Assembly (NCBI RefSeq): GCF_900161835.1 | Contig: NZ_LT897836.1 | Coordinates: forward strand, 930,001-994,000 | Reading direction: 5' to 3' | DNA from: Sodalis endosymbiont of Henestaris halophilus | Lineage (GTDB): Bacteria > Pseudomonadota > Gammaproteobacteria > Enterobacterales > Enterobacteriaceae | DNA: 64,000 bases | Shown: positions 43,624 through 56,022 of the stretch, in pieces | Position numbering within the stretch: position 1 is the stretch's first letter | How the letters are laid out: each line of letters begins with the position of its first letter | Made by a program: the position numbers and the translations under genes | Notes under the pieces: model-generated | What the model was told of the DNA's origin: nothing | Database searches by the model: none | Seen by the model: only the letters and a program-made list of their open reading frames with translations

Positions 43624-45126
43624 GTTAAATTAATCCATATAATGATAAGTTATAATAATTATCGGTATTATTATTGGTATTACAATAACTGTTTAAGTAT
43701 TACTTAACGCATTTAATGTGGAATAGGCGATGTCAAAATATTGACCAGAATAAATTGGCGTGTTACCATAAATAATGTATTTCTTTCGGCTGATCTGCAA
43801 ATGCGTTTTAACGCAAGAACTTTAAGTAAGATAAGGTTGGTAATGTGACCAATTGCTTAGTAATTTCCTTTTGCTGTCACTATTGTGTGCCTGACAGATG
43901 CAAAGGTCCACTGCCAGTATTTTTATCTTAAGGTGCAGTAATAAGACGTGCTCTTTGTAGTTAATGAGTAGTACATTAAAATTGGCCATCAAAATAAAAA
44001 TGTTATTATCACTTTGAATTTTTGTAAATAAATTAATTAAATAAAGCACGTGCTGTTGCATTTAGACTGAAAAGACCACACTGTTTTTGGACTTCATATC
44101 ATTATAATAAATAGTTGTATAACTTTATGAAAGCTATCTGCTCGGTTATCAATCTCTTAAGAAACCTCCGTTTTAAACGACAGAAAAATATTGACAAGCT
44201 TGTTATTAATTTTTGCACACAGCGCATTCAGAGTTTTATATGAAGAAGGTAATACTTTATCTTAACAGAGAGCAGGCAAACCCAAATCTTGCAAGATTCT
44301 TGATCTGAAGTTCACTTAACGATTCTAGATGGTAATTGAGAAATTTAGTTAGTTACATAGCTGCGCGAATTTTTTCGTGCTTATCGTAGCAACTAATGTC
44401 AATAACATTGCTAGACCAATAAACTTTATGGTTACAACGTGTCATTAAAAATATAAGTTTGATAAAAGCATATAACGATAATATCTGGTTATTTGTCGGT
44501 GCCATAGACCTTACTTTCATCGTAACCTTATACTTATAAGGATGCTCATATAGAAGTCATAAGATAAATCTGGGTCTAAGCTGGCTAAAAAATAAAAAGT
44601 AAACGATAAATAGTTGTCAAGTGTTAGCTTCAAACATAAACGCGGAGGAACTAACATATAGTTTGGGATCTGCGTGGTTGCCTTTTCCGGTGCGATGTTT
44701 CCTATCGACCAAGGAAATACTCCATTATACTTTAGTGGTAAAAGATTGTTAGGTGCTGTCACACCATCAAAGTTTACAAAGAATTAACCGTCTACATTAC
44801 TGTGTAGGGAGGATAATAGTTAGATAAAGCCGCTCTTCAGTAAGTTACATACAGAATATATGTCTAATGACAGTTTATCTAAGCTCTGTTCGAGACGGAA
44901 TTAGATATCACTCTTTATAGTACACACAGCATCACAAATACCATCAAGCTCCACTGATATAACATTAAGATTTAACTATAAACGAATTAAAACGTCTATT
45001 TCATAACTAGTTAGTAGAATAAGCAAATATTATTAATTACTGGTATTAACTTTGACTTATTGTTTATCTAGCAATGCATTCAGGAAAAGATAGCCTATTG
45101 ATTATTTCTCTGCACAACTGTGCCCG
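43624..45126. other. 1.5 kb non-coding region between mutS and pitA
   Basis: Only a possible gene remnant at 44517-44762 stands out. In E. coli mutS and pitA are far apart, so this spacer contains a rearrangement junction. No mobile element is visible at it. Confidence 0.45.
44517..44762 (-). pseudogene. Possible gene remnant of unknown identity
   Basis: An 81-codon open frame starts at GTG (MTAPNNLLPLKYNGVFPWS...) and is less AT-rich in its first two thirds than its surroundings. The reading PEKATTQIPNYMLVPPRLCL looks protein-like. I do not recognise it. It could be a small gene, a remnant or chance. Confidence 0.2.
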
Positions 45127-46680
45127 TTAAATTAGTTTTAGTGCCAACCAGTACAAATTACTAGCTAAAATGATCGCTATCGGTAGCGTCAACATCCAGG
45201 CTAACAGGATGTTTTTTACAGTTTTACTTTGCACACCCCTGCCATCCATCACCATGGTGCCTGTGACCGCTGACGACAACACGTGCGTTGTCGATACCGG
45301 CATGCCGGTATAACTGGCGACGCCTATAGATACTGCCGCGGTTAGTTGTGCTGATAGCCCTTGAGCATATGTCATACCTTTTTTACCAATTTTCTCGCCA
45401 ATTGTTGTGGCCACTCGTCGCCAGCCAACCATAGTGCCTAATGATAACGCTATCGCCACGATAACAATGATCCACATCGGCGCGTATTCTACCGTATACA
45501 GCAAATCTTTACGCAAGCTTGACAAAAAGCGTTTATCCGCGGCAGAAGTATCTGGCAGTTTAGCGATTTTATCGGCTATATCAGCGGCGCAAATCAGTAG
45601 ACGTCTTACGTAAGAGCGCTGCTCCGCATTGAGCGATTCATAAGTATCTAAATTTTTAAGCAGTAGCGAGGTGTTATTAACAATAAATAATGCCCGCGAC
45701 AGATCACAGTGAAAAACTTGCATCTGAGGTCTTTTCACTTGCTTTAAAATTTGCTTATTAGTCATAAGCACGCCAGATCCAGGATTTTTTACGTTCCGTG
45801 AAGGCACTAATACATCGTTTGGGCTGTCAATATGGGTGAACTTGTTTAGATGTTGTGTATAATACTGCTGTAAATAATTAACTGCATCTCTAGTACGGCT
45901 AATATCGTAGCTACTAGCATTTATATTTACTACAAAGCCTGTTGGTGCAACACCTATCAACACTAGCATGATAAGACCAATGCCTTTTTGACCGTCATTG
46001 GCGCCGTGAGAAAAACTGACGCCTGCCGCAGAGAAGATCAAGGCTATACGGGTACATAACGGTGGCTTATGCTTGCCATCTTCTCTCTCTCTCTCTGCTG
46101 GGGTCAAATGAATTCGGCGGCGTTTAGGGGTGCTGCTCCAGCATTGACGTAGAACGAACACCATTGTTCCAGCCAGCAACAATCCTACTGCTGGTGAAAT
46201 AATAAGCGACAGTAGAATTTCAATAAGTTTAGGGATATTAAGCGCTTGTACAACAGAGCTATCGCTTACTAAGGCATTAGTCAAACCAATGCCAATGATT
46301 GCTCCAATAAGGGTGTGTGAGCTTGAGGCCGGCAAGCCAAAATGCCAGGTGCCAAGATTCCACAGAAGAGCTGCCAGTAGCATGGAAAACATCATTGCTA
46401 GCCCGTGTGCAGAACTAATGTTGAGCAAAAGGTCGGTTGGCAAGAGATGAACAATGGCATAAGCCACGCTTAACCCACCCATTAATACGCCTAGAAAATT
46501 AAATATCCCGGACATGGCGACCGCTAACTGAGAACGCATTGCTCGAGTATAAATAACGGTGCCAACCGCATTTGCTGTATCATGAAAGCCGTTGGTTGCT
46601 TCATAAATAAGAACAAAAATTAATGCGAGCACCAACATTATACTAGTAGGAAATTCCAGGACGGTAAGTAGATCTAGCAT
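45127..46680 (-). CDS. pitA: Low-affinity inorganic phosphate transporter PitA
   Basis: Inner membrane proton symporter that takes up metal-phosphate. The 517 residues match E. coli PitA (499 aa). The family repeats are visible as [19 protein letters not shown] near residue 31 and [12 protein letters not shown] in the second half. [17 protein letters not shown] and [18 protein letters not shown] are the matching symmetric segments. About ten membrane spans are expected. The central soluble loop (near residues 260-390) is longer and diverged compared with E. coli. A seven-unit TC repeat on the plus strand (46082-46095) encodes ERERE and is a slippage-prone site. No clear ribosome binding site is seen. 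Confidence 0.97.
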   Translation of the reverse strand: MLDLLTVLEFPTSIMLVLALIFVLIYEATNGFHDTANAVGTVIYTRAMRSQLAVAMSGIFNFLGVLMGGLSVAYAIVHLLPTDLLLNISSAHGLAMMFSMLLAALLWNLGTWHFGLPASSSHTLIGAIIGIGLTNALVSDSSVVQALNIPKLIEILLSLIISPAVGLLLAGTMVFVLRQCWSSTPKRRRIHLTPAEREREDGKHKPPLCTRIALIFSAAGVSFSHGANDGQKGIGLIMLVLIGVAPTGFVVNINASSYDISRTRDAVNYLQQYYTQHLNKFTHIDSPNDVLVPSRNVKNPGSGVLMTNKQILKQVKRPQMQVFHCDLSRALFIVNNTSLLLKNLDTYESLNAEQRSYVRRLLICAADIADKIAKLPDTSAADKRFLSSLRKDLLYTVEYAPMWIIVIVAIALSLGTMVGWRRVATTIGEKIGKKGMTYAQGLSAQLTAAVSIGVASYTGMPVSTTHVLSSAVTGTMVMDGRGVQSKTVKNILLAWMLTLPIAIILASNLYWLALKLI

Positions 46681-48651
46681 AGAGAGTTACGCCATTGGTT
46701 GGGTATGCACGAACCGCATTATCTGCGACAATAGGGTGGGTAGAAAAGAAAAATATAATCTTTTTTAATAAATTTGCTTTCCACAAGCGGGTACTACTTC
46801 CTATAAAGTATAAAACTTAACAATATACGTTATTTTATTTAAAATGGTATTTTCTTATCATGAATAGAATATACCGTTAGGCGCATAAAAATCAACCCGC
46901 AGCTTTTAGCGACGACAGATAATCAGGCCTTCTCATGAATGAGAAGTATAATTTATAGTGAGATATATAGCAGAAGATATTGTGCTATGGTCGTCATCGT
47001 TATCCCGTCCGTACCAGTATACTTTTGTTGCTTAAAATAAGCTTAATTAGTCTACTTAATCAGAAGTACCGTAACGGCGAATTGTGCTAGTAGCAACAAA
47101 CTAAGCGGATCTCCTAGACGGTTCTTAGCAATTTACTTTGCCTCTCTAGTTAATGCTGATGATATACCACTAGCTAGTTTAGTCATTTTGTTAAAAATAC
47201 TAGCACCAGACAGAGTCCCACACTGTAATTAACCGAAGAAACTGCTCTGTCTTCCTCGCATAATTAAAATTAAATTGCACTGTTATTACTTTTACTTATA
47301 GTAGGCAGCCACCATTTTTCTTAAGTCATCTATAGCGTGATTTAAACATATTCATACGCCAGATACATGATTACTAAAGTAGCTTTATGTATCGCGTCAA
47401 TAATGAGTTGCTAATTATCGCAACTCAGATTGAAAACAACTGCGGACGTGCCAGACTCTTATTTTGCGTTAAGTCAAGCGTTGTTTATAATCATGTCCAG
47501 CGGTGCCTGGCACAAGACACGTAACTATCCTTTACCTATAGACACATGCGTATTAACTACTTTGCTGCCTTAATTTCTATCTAACAGATAGACAACTTGT
47601 AAATTCACCATAAGATCTTTGCAATCATAATTTTGAGGTTAATTATTATTCTGTATACAAATAGTTAAGATTAATGCTACTTTATAACCTAATTTTACTT
47701 GGTTAACTAACGCTAACGCATTGATTTACGTCACGCACCCTAGTTACTGACGTTACAATTTTTAGTTTCGTTGAAATTGAAACAGTAAATATGACTAAGT
47801 GTGCAAAGGGAGTGCTCTTTGTCATTTATAGTAATCTACCGCGCTACATCTTCTACGATGTATAAGCAACGCCACTAAGTAGTTGTCTATGATAATATAT
47901 TTTCTCTAGAATAAGATGTATTTTGCTAAGGCCCAAACGGTATCATGAATTATACAATAGTGTGTTTTTTTTGCTAGCCCCCCTTAGAAGTTTGGCAGTA
48001 TCGGCTAAATAGTTGCAAGGCCCTAGTACTATTTATTGCCGACGACAATGTAACCACGTTTACTAACATATCATGCACTAAAAACAATTATTGCCACGTC
48101 ACGCTGAAATTATAGTGCGTCTTAAACTACGCTGATATTGCATTGTTCGTTGAACATACTAGTTACGAACTAGAATATCAGCGCACATCAAATAAAGTCT
48201 TCGAGAGGTAATATAATAATCCTTATAAAAAGGAGAAGTAGGTGTTAATATATATATAATAATACCCTTCTTCGATAAGTGAGATATTTTTGATAGGGTT
48301 ATAATTGTTAGAGATGTGTTGTTTATCAAGAACACCTATTTTAGGTGATTTGAGCATCAAATATAAAAATAAATATAGAGAAATAATAATGAAGTTAGTT
48401 GCCATGTTAAGTATGTTTATAATAAGAAATCTTTCTGCATTTATTAGTTTGTTTAATACGTCAATATGATTTACGCGTCCGTTCTGATATTTTTCTTGTC
48501 ACTAAGTTTTTCGATGATGAAATAAAATTCTATTATTTCTTTATTTTGATTATTTATTGTCGTTAGATGTAATATTAAATCACAATCAATTATATAAACA
48601 CGTACGTCTATAAACTATCACGCTAACTATATAACTATAAAGGTTTTTTAC
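46681..48651. other. 2 kb non-coding region between pitA and rho
   Basis: No gene or remnant is recognised. It is AT-rich throughout. The 60-codon frame at 48223-48405 is low-complexity (many Tyr, Ile, Asn) and probably chance. Rho and PitA are distant in E. coli, so a rearrangement junction falls here. Confidence 0.45.
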
Positions 48652-49911
48652 TCACGAGCGTTTCATCATGTCAAAAAATTCATCGTTAGTTTTAGTCATC
48701 GCTAATTTATTGATTAAAAAATCCATCGCATCTATTTCACCCATAGGATGAATAATTTTCCGCAGGATCCACATTTTTTGCAGTTCTTCCTGAGTTGTTA
48801 GGAATTCTTCTTTACGGGTACCCGAGCGGTTGTAATCAATTGCTGGAAAAACACGTTTTTCTGCTATTTTACGCGATAGTTGCAATTCCATGTTGCCCGT
48901 ACCCTTGAACTCTTCGTAAATTACTTCGTCCATTTTAGAGCCGGTATCGATAAGCGCGGTAGCAATTATGGTCAGGCTACCGCCTGCTTCCATATTACGT
49001 GCGGCACCAAAAAAACGCTTCGGACGATGCAAGGCATTAGCGTCGACACCTCCGGTCAGTACCTTGCCGGAGGCGGGTATTACCGTGTTGTAAGCGCGTG
49101 CTAGACGAGTAATTGAATCCAGCAGGATAATAACGTCTTTTTTATGTTCAACTAAGCGTTTGGCTTTTTCTATTACCATTTCGGCGACTTGCACGTGGCG
49201 AGACGCCGGCTCGTCAAAGGTAGAAGCGATAACTTCACCCTTTACTAGTCGCTGCATCTCAGTTACTTCTTCTGGACGTTCGTCAATCAGTAGTACCATG
49301 AGTACGCAGTCAGGATGATTATAGGCAATACTTTGAGCTATGTTTTGCAACAACATAGTTTTACCGGCTTTTGGCGGAGCCACAATCAAGCCTCTCTGGC
49401 CGCGGCCAATAGGCGAGGCTAGATCTAGAACGCGTGTAGTCAAATCTTCGGTAGAACCATTGCCGCGTTCCATCCGCAAACGGGCATTAGCGTGCAGTGG
49501 CGTCAGGTTTTCAAATAGAATTTTGTTGCGAGCATTTTCCGGCTTATCATAGTTAACTTCGTTAACCTTAAGCAGCGCGAAATATCGTTCGCCCTCTTTC
49601 GGCGGCCGAATTTTGCCAGAAATAGTATCCCCAGTACGCAGGTTAAAGCGACGGATCTGGCTAGGTGAAACGTAAATATCATCTGGTCCAGCAAGGTAAG
49701 AACTATCGCTGGAACGGAGAAATCCAAATCCATCTTGCAGAATTTCTAGCACTCCATCGCCAAATATATCCTCGCCGCTCTTGGCATGCTGCTTGAGGAT
49801 AGCGAAGATGATATCTTGTTTACGCATACGAGCTAGATTTTCTAGCCCCATATTCTCGCCTAGGATCACTAACTTTGACACTGGCGTGTTTTTTAATTCA
49901 GTAAGGTTCAT
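48652..49911 (-). CDS. rho: Transcription termination factor Rho
   Basis: Hexameric RNA helicase that ends transcription. At 419 residues it equals E. coli Rho in length. The N-terminal helix domain and the RNA-binding cold-shock domain ([21 protein letters not shown]) are followed by the ATPase domain: Walker [13 protein letters not shown], Walker [17 protein letters not shown], and the Q-loop and R-loop ([20 protein letters not shown]). It lies downstream of trxA on the same strand, as in E. coli, with a 336-base spacer that may hold the leader. No convincing ribosome binding site is seen. Confidence 0.98.
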   Translation of the reverse strand: MNLTELKNTPVSKLVILGENMGLENLARMRKQDIIFAILKQHAKSGEDIFGDGVLEILQDGFGFLRSSDSSYLAGPDDIYVSPSQIRRFNLRTGDTISGKIRPPKEGERYFALLKVNEVNYDKPENARNKILFENLTPLHANARLRMERGNGSTEDLTTRVLDLASPIGRGQRGLIVAPPKAGKTMLLQNIAQSIAYNHPDCVLMVLLIDERPEEVTEMQRLVKGEVIASTFDEPASRHVQVAEMVIEKAKRLVEHKKDVIILLDSITRLARAYNTVIPASGKVLTGGVDANALHRPKRFFGAARNMEAGGSLTIIATALIDTGSKMDEVIYEEFKGTGNMELQLSRKIAEKRVFPAIDYNRSGTRKEEFLTTQEELQKMWILRKIIHPMGEIDAMDFLINKLAMTKTNDEFFDMMKRS

Positions 49912-50247
49912 AATGGTGGGTTCTTAAACTAGGGGTATATCTTTCTTTAACTTTAATTGATTTGATGGGTGGTATTACAGCATAAAACCATGCTTGTTTA
50001 CGGGATTTAATTTCGGTAAATTCTGTTTAAGATGCTGAATAGCAATTTATTTATTACGAATAATAGGAAGACTAATATTAAGAGTACCTGATAGTGCGGA
50101 TAAGGAGTAAAGCTTAGATTCAAACTACAGGTAAGATCATAATGTAGCAGGCATAAGTTTAGCATGGCGCTTAATAGGTGTCTAGAAGACAATATAATAA
50201 ATACTTATAAACGCTATTGTCCAAAAAGGACGAGCAAAAATACTATT
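49912..50247. other. Spacer between trxA and rho
   Basis: In E. coli this interval holds the rhoL leader peptide and the Rho-dependent autoregulated leader. I did not recognise rhoL. A 4-bp hairpin GTCC/GGAC near 50230 is too weak to call a terminator. Confidence 0.4.
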
Positions 50248-50574
50248 TTACAAATTTTTGTTAAGGAACTCTTTTAACTGTTCTTTGGATAGAGCGCCCA
50301 CTTTGGTAGCTACTACTTTACCATCACAAAATAACAATAAGGTAGGAATTCCGCGGACATTATACTTAGGTGCAGTAGCTGGATTCTCGTCAATATTTAA
50401 TTTAGCGATGGTCAGTTTACCGTCGAATTCATCAGCGATTTCTATCAAAATAGGTGCAATCATTTGACATGGACCACACCATTTAGCCCAAAAATCAACT
50501 AGAAACAGGCCGTTGGCTTGTAAGACGTTTTTGTCGAAGTTGTCATCACTTAAATTAATAACTTTATCAGTCAT
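50248..50574 (-). CDS. trxA: Thioredoxin 1 TrxA
   Basis: Cytosolic disulfide reductant for ribonucleotide reductase and other proteins. The 108 residues match E. coli thioredoxin (109 aa). The active site WCGPC has cysteines at residues 33 and 36, the cis-Pro is in RGIPTLLLF, and the buried Asp in the VDFWAKWC strand is kept. A strong TAGGAGT ribosome binding site precedes the ATG. The residues flanking the active site differ slightly from E. coli (AKWCGPCQ instead of AEWCGPCK). Confidence 0.98.
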   Translation of the reverse strand: MTDKVINLSDDNFDKNVLQANGLFLVDFWAKWCGPCQMIAPILIEIADEFDGKLTIAKLNIDENPATAPKYNVRGIPTLLLFCDGKVVATKVGALSKEQLKEFLNKNL

Positions 50575-53500
50575 GTTTTACTCCTAAGACGATCGTTAAT
50601 TTACGTTGCAAAATAATCAAAAAAAAATTAGCTGATTTTATTGTAGTTGTATGCATTGCGTAATGCAATGTCTAACTATTAGTATATCATGCTATAATTA
50701 AAACACACTTAATATAAAAAGAAGTTTTTTTTAAGTTCTCTCCTCGTTAGTTAGTCGTTGAAATAATTAGTTTAAAAGTTTGTAAAATTATACGTTTATT
50801 TTATCGCTGACTTTACCTATAAAACATTGGCAGGTAAAACCGCCGCGGTTCAGGAATAAATTCTGGTAACAGCAATAGATTGACCTAACCATTAAATCCC
50901 CCCTATACAAGTTAAGGGGGTTAAACATATCATCAATGCTTGCAAAGCAACACATAGCCTCCTCGATACGGCAACGGCGCTAAATTCATTGCGATAGCAA
51001 AACTATTGGCTTTCAGACAACTAACTTACAAATAAGGCTAGTATAACCTCATCGATAGCTTATGATAAGAATTTGAAATTCTTAAAGTGGTGGTTAAATA
51101 TCCTATTGGGAACCATCTCAGCACACTTACTAAGTTATTTCAAAAATCACGCCAATAAAACGTCGTAAATGCAGTGCTGAAAACGAGGATGATATAATCT
51201 TTGACTTCAGCGTCCATCAACGATATCGCCCATGTTCCCTTTATTATGCCAGCTTCAGCAGTCATATAATAACCTTTCTCCATACCCTGTCCCGTTAGGA
51301 GTTAGCACGCTAGCATTCGTGTATGCAAATGATCCCATCATATCAAAATCGAGTCGACACATAAAACGAATCAATGCATACAAAAGAGCTATTTACCCCT
51401 CTAATAAAAAAACATTGCTATTGTAAATACTGCTCGAGTAAGATTAATTCAATCAAGGCATCATGTTTGTAAATACCAATCTCCTTCGATAATATCTAAG
51501 TTTAACTGGTTTCTAATGGCTAACTAATTTAGCTTTTCACCGACTATGTTTAGTAGCTGCGACGGTTTGCTCATTAGAAAATTTAATCAATAACGTGCTG
51601 TATGTTCTAGTGTTAACGGTTATAGCTGCCTGTAGTTATGTATATATCTTACCTTTCTCCACTACAAGTTATTTCTTAATGAATGAAGATAAAAATTTTT
51701 AATTTAGCCAAAGATATTATTACGCTACCCAGTTTAGGTTATTACATACGAAGAAGAATTATAGTTTACTGCTTAAAATATCTCCAACGTTCGGAAGCCA
51801 AGATGAGCATCTGGTAGCGAATATTAGCAGCCGCAACACTTAACTTGTAAGTGCAAAACGGTGTGCGGTGCTGTAATTGTTTAATCTGGAAGTAATCTGC
51901 ATTACTTTTGCCTAGAGTAACATGACTAATACGCTGAAAACTTCAAGATGGTAAAACAGATAACATGCAAAACAGTTTAACTTTTGTCTTTTAGCATGCT
52001 CATTATGTACTAGAAGCTGTGCGTCGGCACCGCCTGTATAATTAAGATACTGCAAGAAATTATGATTGTCTTAGAGATAAAAGAATACATTACCGATTGC
52101 ATGGTAAAAATAGCCTTACGTCCTATTCATGACAAGATAAAAGATATTCCACCTCGCGACGGCGAGAGGGGTATGTCCAAAAAACTTAATCCTAATCCTC
52201 AGAGCCTTTATAACTTAATTGAGAGCTCTGTTAACAATTAATAACTCTGCTGTATGCCGCAGACGACATAACAATATTCTAATTTTTCATTTAGCACTAT
52301 CTGTTCGCTTTATTGACTCTTTAACTTCTTAACTAGTAGAGGCTAGTTTAACGCTTTAAATTTTTAAATTAATCTTTCGTTGTTTAAAGTGCGACTCTGC
52401 TTAGTGGGGTAATGATCATGAATATGTAGTGATTACTATCAGATAGATTACTTTAATATAATATCGATAAGTTTATATTGTGTTATGATACATAAGTTGT
52501 TATAAATAATGTAGTGATGCAGCTATTTGCGTTATGTTATTTATCGTAACTGTAGCGGATTACACCTTATATTTCATGAAATAATATCAGATTATTGGCT
52601 AATAATTTTCAATTGGCTCTTCTTAGATAAGAAGATAGGTCCAGTTTTGGACATATAATAGCTTGTTTGATAAGAGATCGTGGTCGATGAGCAAAAAATA
52701 CGGAAGAAACCAGGAGACAAAGCAAACAGAGCGGTATCCCCGTATAGCGGACGAGAAGATGGCGTCGGGGGTGAATGTTAGTATCGCCTAACGGTGTGAT
52801 CAGCGAGACAAGGATGATGCACGTATTATGTATCTCAAGGCATTACAGCGATGCTAAAATAAATAGACATAAAAACGAAGACGGATTTAGCATATGTGGG
52901 ACAAATTATTACACGTAGTTACATAATTAGTTATTACTAATGCGTTATTTTGTAATTGATGGTAATGCATTTACAATACGCCATGAGCGTTCGATAACAG
53001 TGTGCAATATACATTAATTACCACAACTTAAAAATCTTTTCTGATAAATATTTCATTATAATATAAGTTATATATATGTATAAGTATAGTTCAACAATGT
53101 TATTGTTTATAAATGTATGGCGTATATATTTATCATTATTGCTTCCCGCTGTAGCAATGTAAGGTGTGAATAGAATAGTTAAAAATAAGATTTCATGGTA
53201 TTAGCGATAATTTATCGGTAGGTTTAATCTTTATCTGATCATCTATCTATGAAGATAACATCTTCATTTATGTAAGTAAGATCCTCATCTTATGCTGACA
53301 GTATATGCTGAAAAGCAAACTACTGCGCGTGCATCAAGGTATTGAATGCGCAACGATATATTAATAGTTCTTCCATTAGTATTCATATTCTTAGTTTGGT
53401 TTGTAAGTCTGAGTTTGGTGCCGACATGTCTACCAACATAATGATTTTGCTGGTAATTATCGCGGCGACTCAATAAATTTTTGTAGTGTGTGGCTAAAGT

Positions 53501-54732
53501 CCTTATGCATTACTTAACAAGCTGTAGTTGATTACGACAGGTGTGTGAGTATATAATATTATTCCTACCGTTTATTAAGTTGCTAAAGATGGCACAAAAT
53601 TATATTTTGGAGCTTGTATACAGATACTAATATTAAAGCAATCACGCATCTGCCAGACAATAAGCCGTATGGGTATAGCATGTTAAAAAAATGTAAAGAC
53701 ACACAATGGAAAGTCTCTTACAACCACTTTCAGATGATAATAATTGAGTGAAGTTGATCGACTAACAGCAGATTTGCTATTAGCTGTAAATTGCTATTAC
53801 TGGTGTTAGCTATAAATTTATTGCTGATAGCGTGAGAACATGATATAACTCATAATTTATTTGTGCCTGACTATTACCAGCTATTGCTACTATATTTACT
53901 TGATAAACTAGGAGATGGAAATTACCGTTATCACTCATCTGGTTATCTTCAGAATCATCATACCATAAGATAAAGTAGTATCTTTTCTAGCTTCCCGAAA
54001 TAAATTTCACTAACATATAACTATGCGTGTTTTTTTGATAAACTGCCGAAATTTAAACGGTGAATAATTAATGTATTCCATGTGATCTGCTGAAACTGGG
54101 TGAAATTTGTATCGCACTAATTTAACCAAACATTTACTGCACCGTAGTATTTTCACTTTGTTATTCCGGTTAATGATTCTAGCTTTTCAGCGATTATATT
54201 GGTGTGCATGCGCGTATTAGACCAGCTGAAATCATATGGTTGTATTATATGTCAAGATTATTTCTATATAAATTTTTATTTATAATTTGTTAGTATGAGT
54301 TCCGATGCTGCTGAGAACGTTACGCCGCTTATTTAAGATAACACATCCATATATTAATAGTTTCATGGTGACCAGCGCTCTTCAGCTAAAACGTTGTTAG
54401 AAGTACATTAAGTTTTAATGTTATGATAGATAACTTAATATAAGTAGCTTCTATTTGCGCAATGGCAGATCTTTAGCAGAAGCCGTTGGTCATTTTTGAA
54501 AATGCATTAACCGCTCTGAGATTTTTGATACGCGTTTGGCATGCTTTATTTAAAGTAAATCTTACATTAAGTATAAGTATCATTTACGTTGGTGTATTTA
54601 GCGCGTCAAGATCAAATTATCTTAATTAACTTTGCGCCAAACCATCAGTTAGCTTTTAGCTGTATTTAATGGCTGCTGCATAAACTGTGGCAGCAACAGG
54701 AGTAACTGTTAGAAAACGGATCCGCATTTTTG
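50575..54732. other. 4.2 kb desert between trxA and maoP
   Basis: In E. coli the trxA neighbourhood has rhlB, gppA, rep and, further on, the ilv cluster before yifE. None is recognisable here. A GC-richer patch at 52670-52860 reads arginine-rich in plus frames and may be a remnant. A hairpin-like CCTCGC/GCGAGAGG lies at 52152-52169. Confidence 0.5.
52670..52860 (+). pseudogene. Possible arginine-rich gene remnant
   Basis: This patch is clearly less AT-rich than the desert around it. Plus-strand frames give short basic readings such as KYGRNQETKQTERYPRIADE, then stop. By E. coli synteny the plus-strand gene expected next to trxA is rhlB, whose C terminus is arginine-rich. That match is only a guess. 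Confidence 0.18.
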
Positions 54733-55077
54733 TTATCCATCTTCTGTGTCGTTGTAATCTTCTATCACTAGATCTATCTGTGATTTACCGCCGGAAAGAG
54801 TATGGAAGCGTTTAGGGCGTCGAGTATGTTCTATGTACTTGAACCATACCCTTTCATGCTCATTAAGGGGGTTAAGTTCACCATTGCACACCGCAACAAA
54901 TTGTCGTTCATCATCGGTTACAGGTTGGCGTTTACCGCTGTTTAGGTCATTGTAAGCATGGCCGCACCGCTCCAAGAGTTGCGCTTCCCTAATAGTAAAA
55001 TGACCATGCCGGGAGAAACCGCGAGGATAATTTTTATTATCGAAATAACGATTAGAAGTAAAAAAACTGTCCGCCAT
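54733..55077 (-). CDS. maoP: Macrodomain Ori organisation protein MaoP (YifE)
   Basis: Small cytosolic protein of the DUF413 family. In E. coli MaoP acts with the nearby DNA site maoS to constrain mobility of the Ori macrodomain. The 114 residues match E. coli YifE (112 aa): [21 protein letters not shown] at the N terminus, [16 protein letters not shown], and [22 protein letters not shown]. It is divergent from hdfR with 120 bases between the two starts, the same arrangement as in E. coli. The gene is intact. Confidence 0.96.
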   Translation of the reverse strand: MADSFFTSNRYFDNKNYPRGFSRHGHFTIREAQLLERCGHAYNDLNSGKRQPVTDDERQFVAVCNGELNPLNEHERVWFKYIEHTRRPKRFHTLSGGKSQIDLVIEDYNDTEDG

Positions 55078-55197
55078 ATTACGCGCTCTTATATTTTAAA
55101 TAACCATGCTATTTATGGCGCGGAGTATTAGCTATGGTTGACTTTCTGTAAAACAAAATATTTTAATCAGTACGACAAATTTTTTTTGGAGCGTGCT
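55078..55197. promoter_or_regulatory. Divergent maoP-hdfR intergenic region
   Basis: This 120-base region must carry the promoters of both genes. In E. coli the short maoS site lies in the same neighbourhood, upstream of maoP. I cannot confirm the maoS sequence from memory. No convincing sigma-70 pair stood out. Confidence 0.4.
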
Positions 55198-56022
55198 GTG
55201 GATATGGAATTACTAAAAACATTTTTAGAAGTACGCCGCACCCAACATTTTGGGCGCGCAGCGGAAGCTCTTTATCTGACACAATCAGCGGTTAGTTTTC
55301 GGATCCGACAGTTGGAAGATCAGCTGGGTGTGATCCTGTTTACTCGTCATAGAAATAATATTCGACTGACAGCTGCGGGAAAGTGCCTATTGCCCTATGC
55401 AGAAAATTTAATGATTACCTGGCAGATCGCCAGGCAGGAAGTGACACGCTCCTTGCAACATAATCCGCTGTCGATTGGCGCCAGTGCATCTCTATGGGAA
55501 GCATGGCTAGGGAATTGGTTACAAAATATTTATCAAAAATGGTCAGATCTTCAGTTAGAGGTGCACATTGCTTTGCGTCAAAGTCTTATAAAAAAGTTGC
55601 ACGAACACCAGCTGGATTTATTAATTACAACCGAAGCTCCAAAAATGGAGGAATTGACCAGCCAGCAACTTGGTTGCTTCTCTCTGACGCTGTTTTGTCA
55701 TGACAACGGCGACGAACCGGTAAAAGATAAGCGCCCCTATATTCAGCTTGAATGGGGAGCTGATTTTCATACGCATGAACACAGACTACAGTTGCATAAG
55801 CGGTCGCCGCTCGTTACTACTACCTCAGCGCAATTAACGCGTCAGTTGTTGCAGGCTACTACTGCTTGTGCTTTTTTACCCAGTCATTGGGCGCATCAGT
55901 TTTCAGATTTGCGGCCTGTCAGAGATGTTCCATCAATTATTCGCTCGTTGTATGCGGTATGGCAGCAGAACAGCGATCAGTGTTCAATAATTAGGCAACT
56001 GCTAAGGACTATTGTGCTATGA
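55198..56022 (+). CDS. hdfR: LysR-type transcriptional regulator HdfR
   Basis: LysR-family DNA-binding regulator; in E. coli it represses flhDC and affects gltBD. I chose the GTG start giving [12 protein letters not shown] and 274 residues (E. coli 279), since GGAG lies six bases upstream and the residues match the E. coli start [12 protein letters not shown]. The winged helix-turn-helix ([24 protein letters not shown]) is nearly identical to E. coli. The effector domain is recognisable ([28 protein letters not shown]) but its C-terminal third is more diverged. A regulator is an unusual survivor in an eroded genome. Confidence 0.95.
   Translation: MDMELLKTFLEVRRTQHFGRAAEALYLTQSAVSFRIRQLEDQLGVILFTRHRNNIRLTAAGKCLLPYAENLMITWQIARQEVTRSLQHNPLSIGASASLWEAWLGNWLQNIYQKWSDLQLEVHIALRQSLIKKLHEHQLDLLITTEAPKMEELTSQQLGCFSLTLFCHDNGDEPVKDKRPYIQLEWGADFHTHEHRLQLHKRSPLVTTTSAQLTRQLLQATTACAFLPSHWAHQFSDLRPVRDVPSIIRSLYAVWQQNSDQCSIIRQLLRTIVL

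Noticed and set aside
48223-48405. 60-codon minus-strand ORF between pitA and rho
   Set aside because: It is low-complexity and AT-rich, lacks a ribosome binding site and resembles no known protein.
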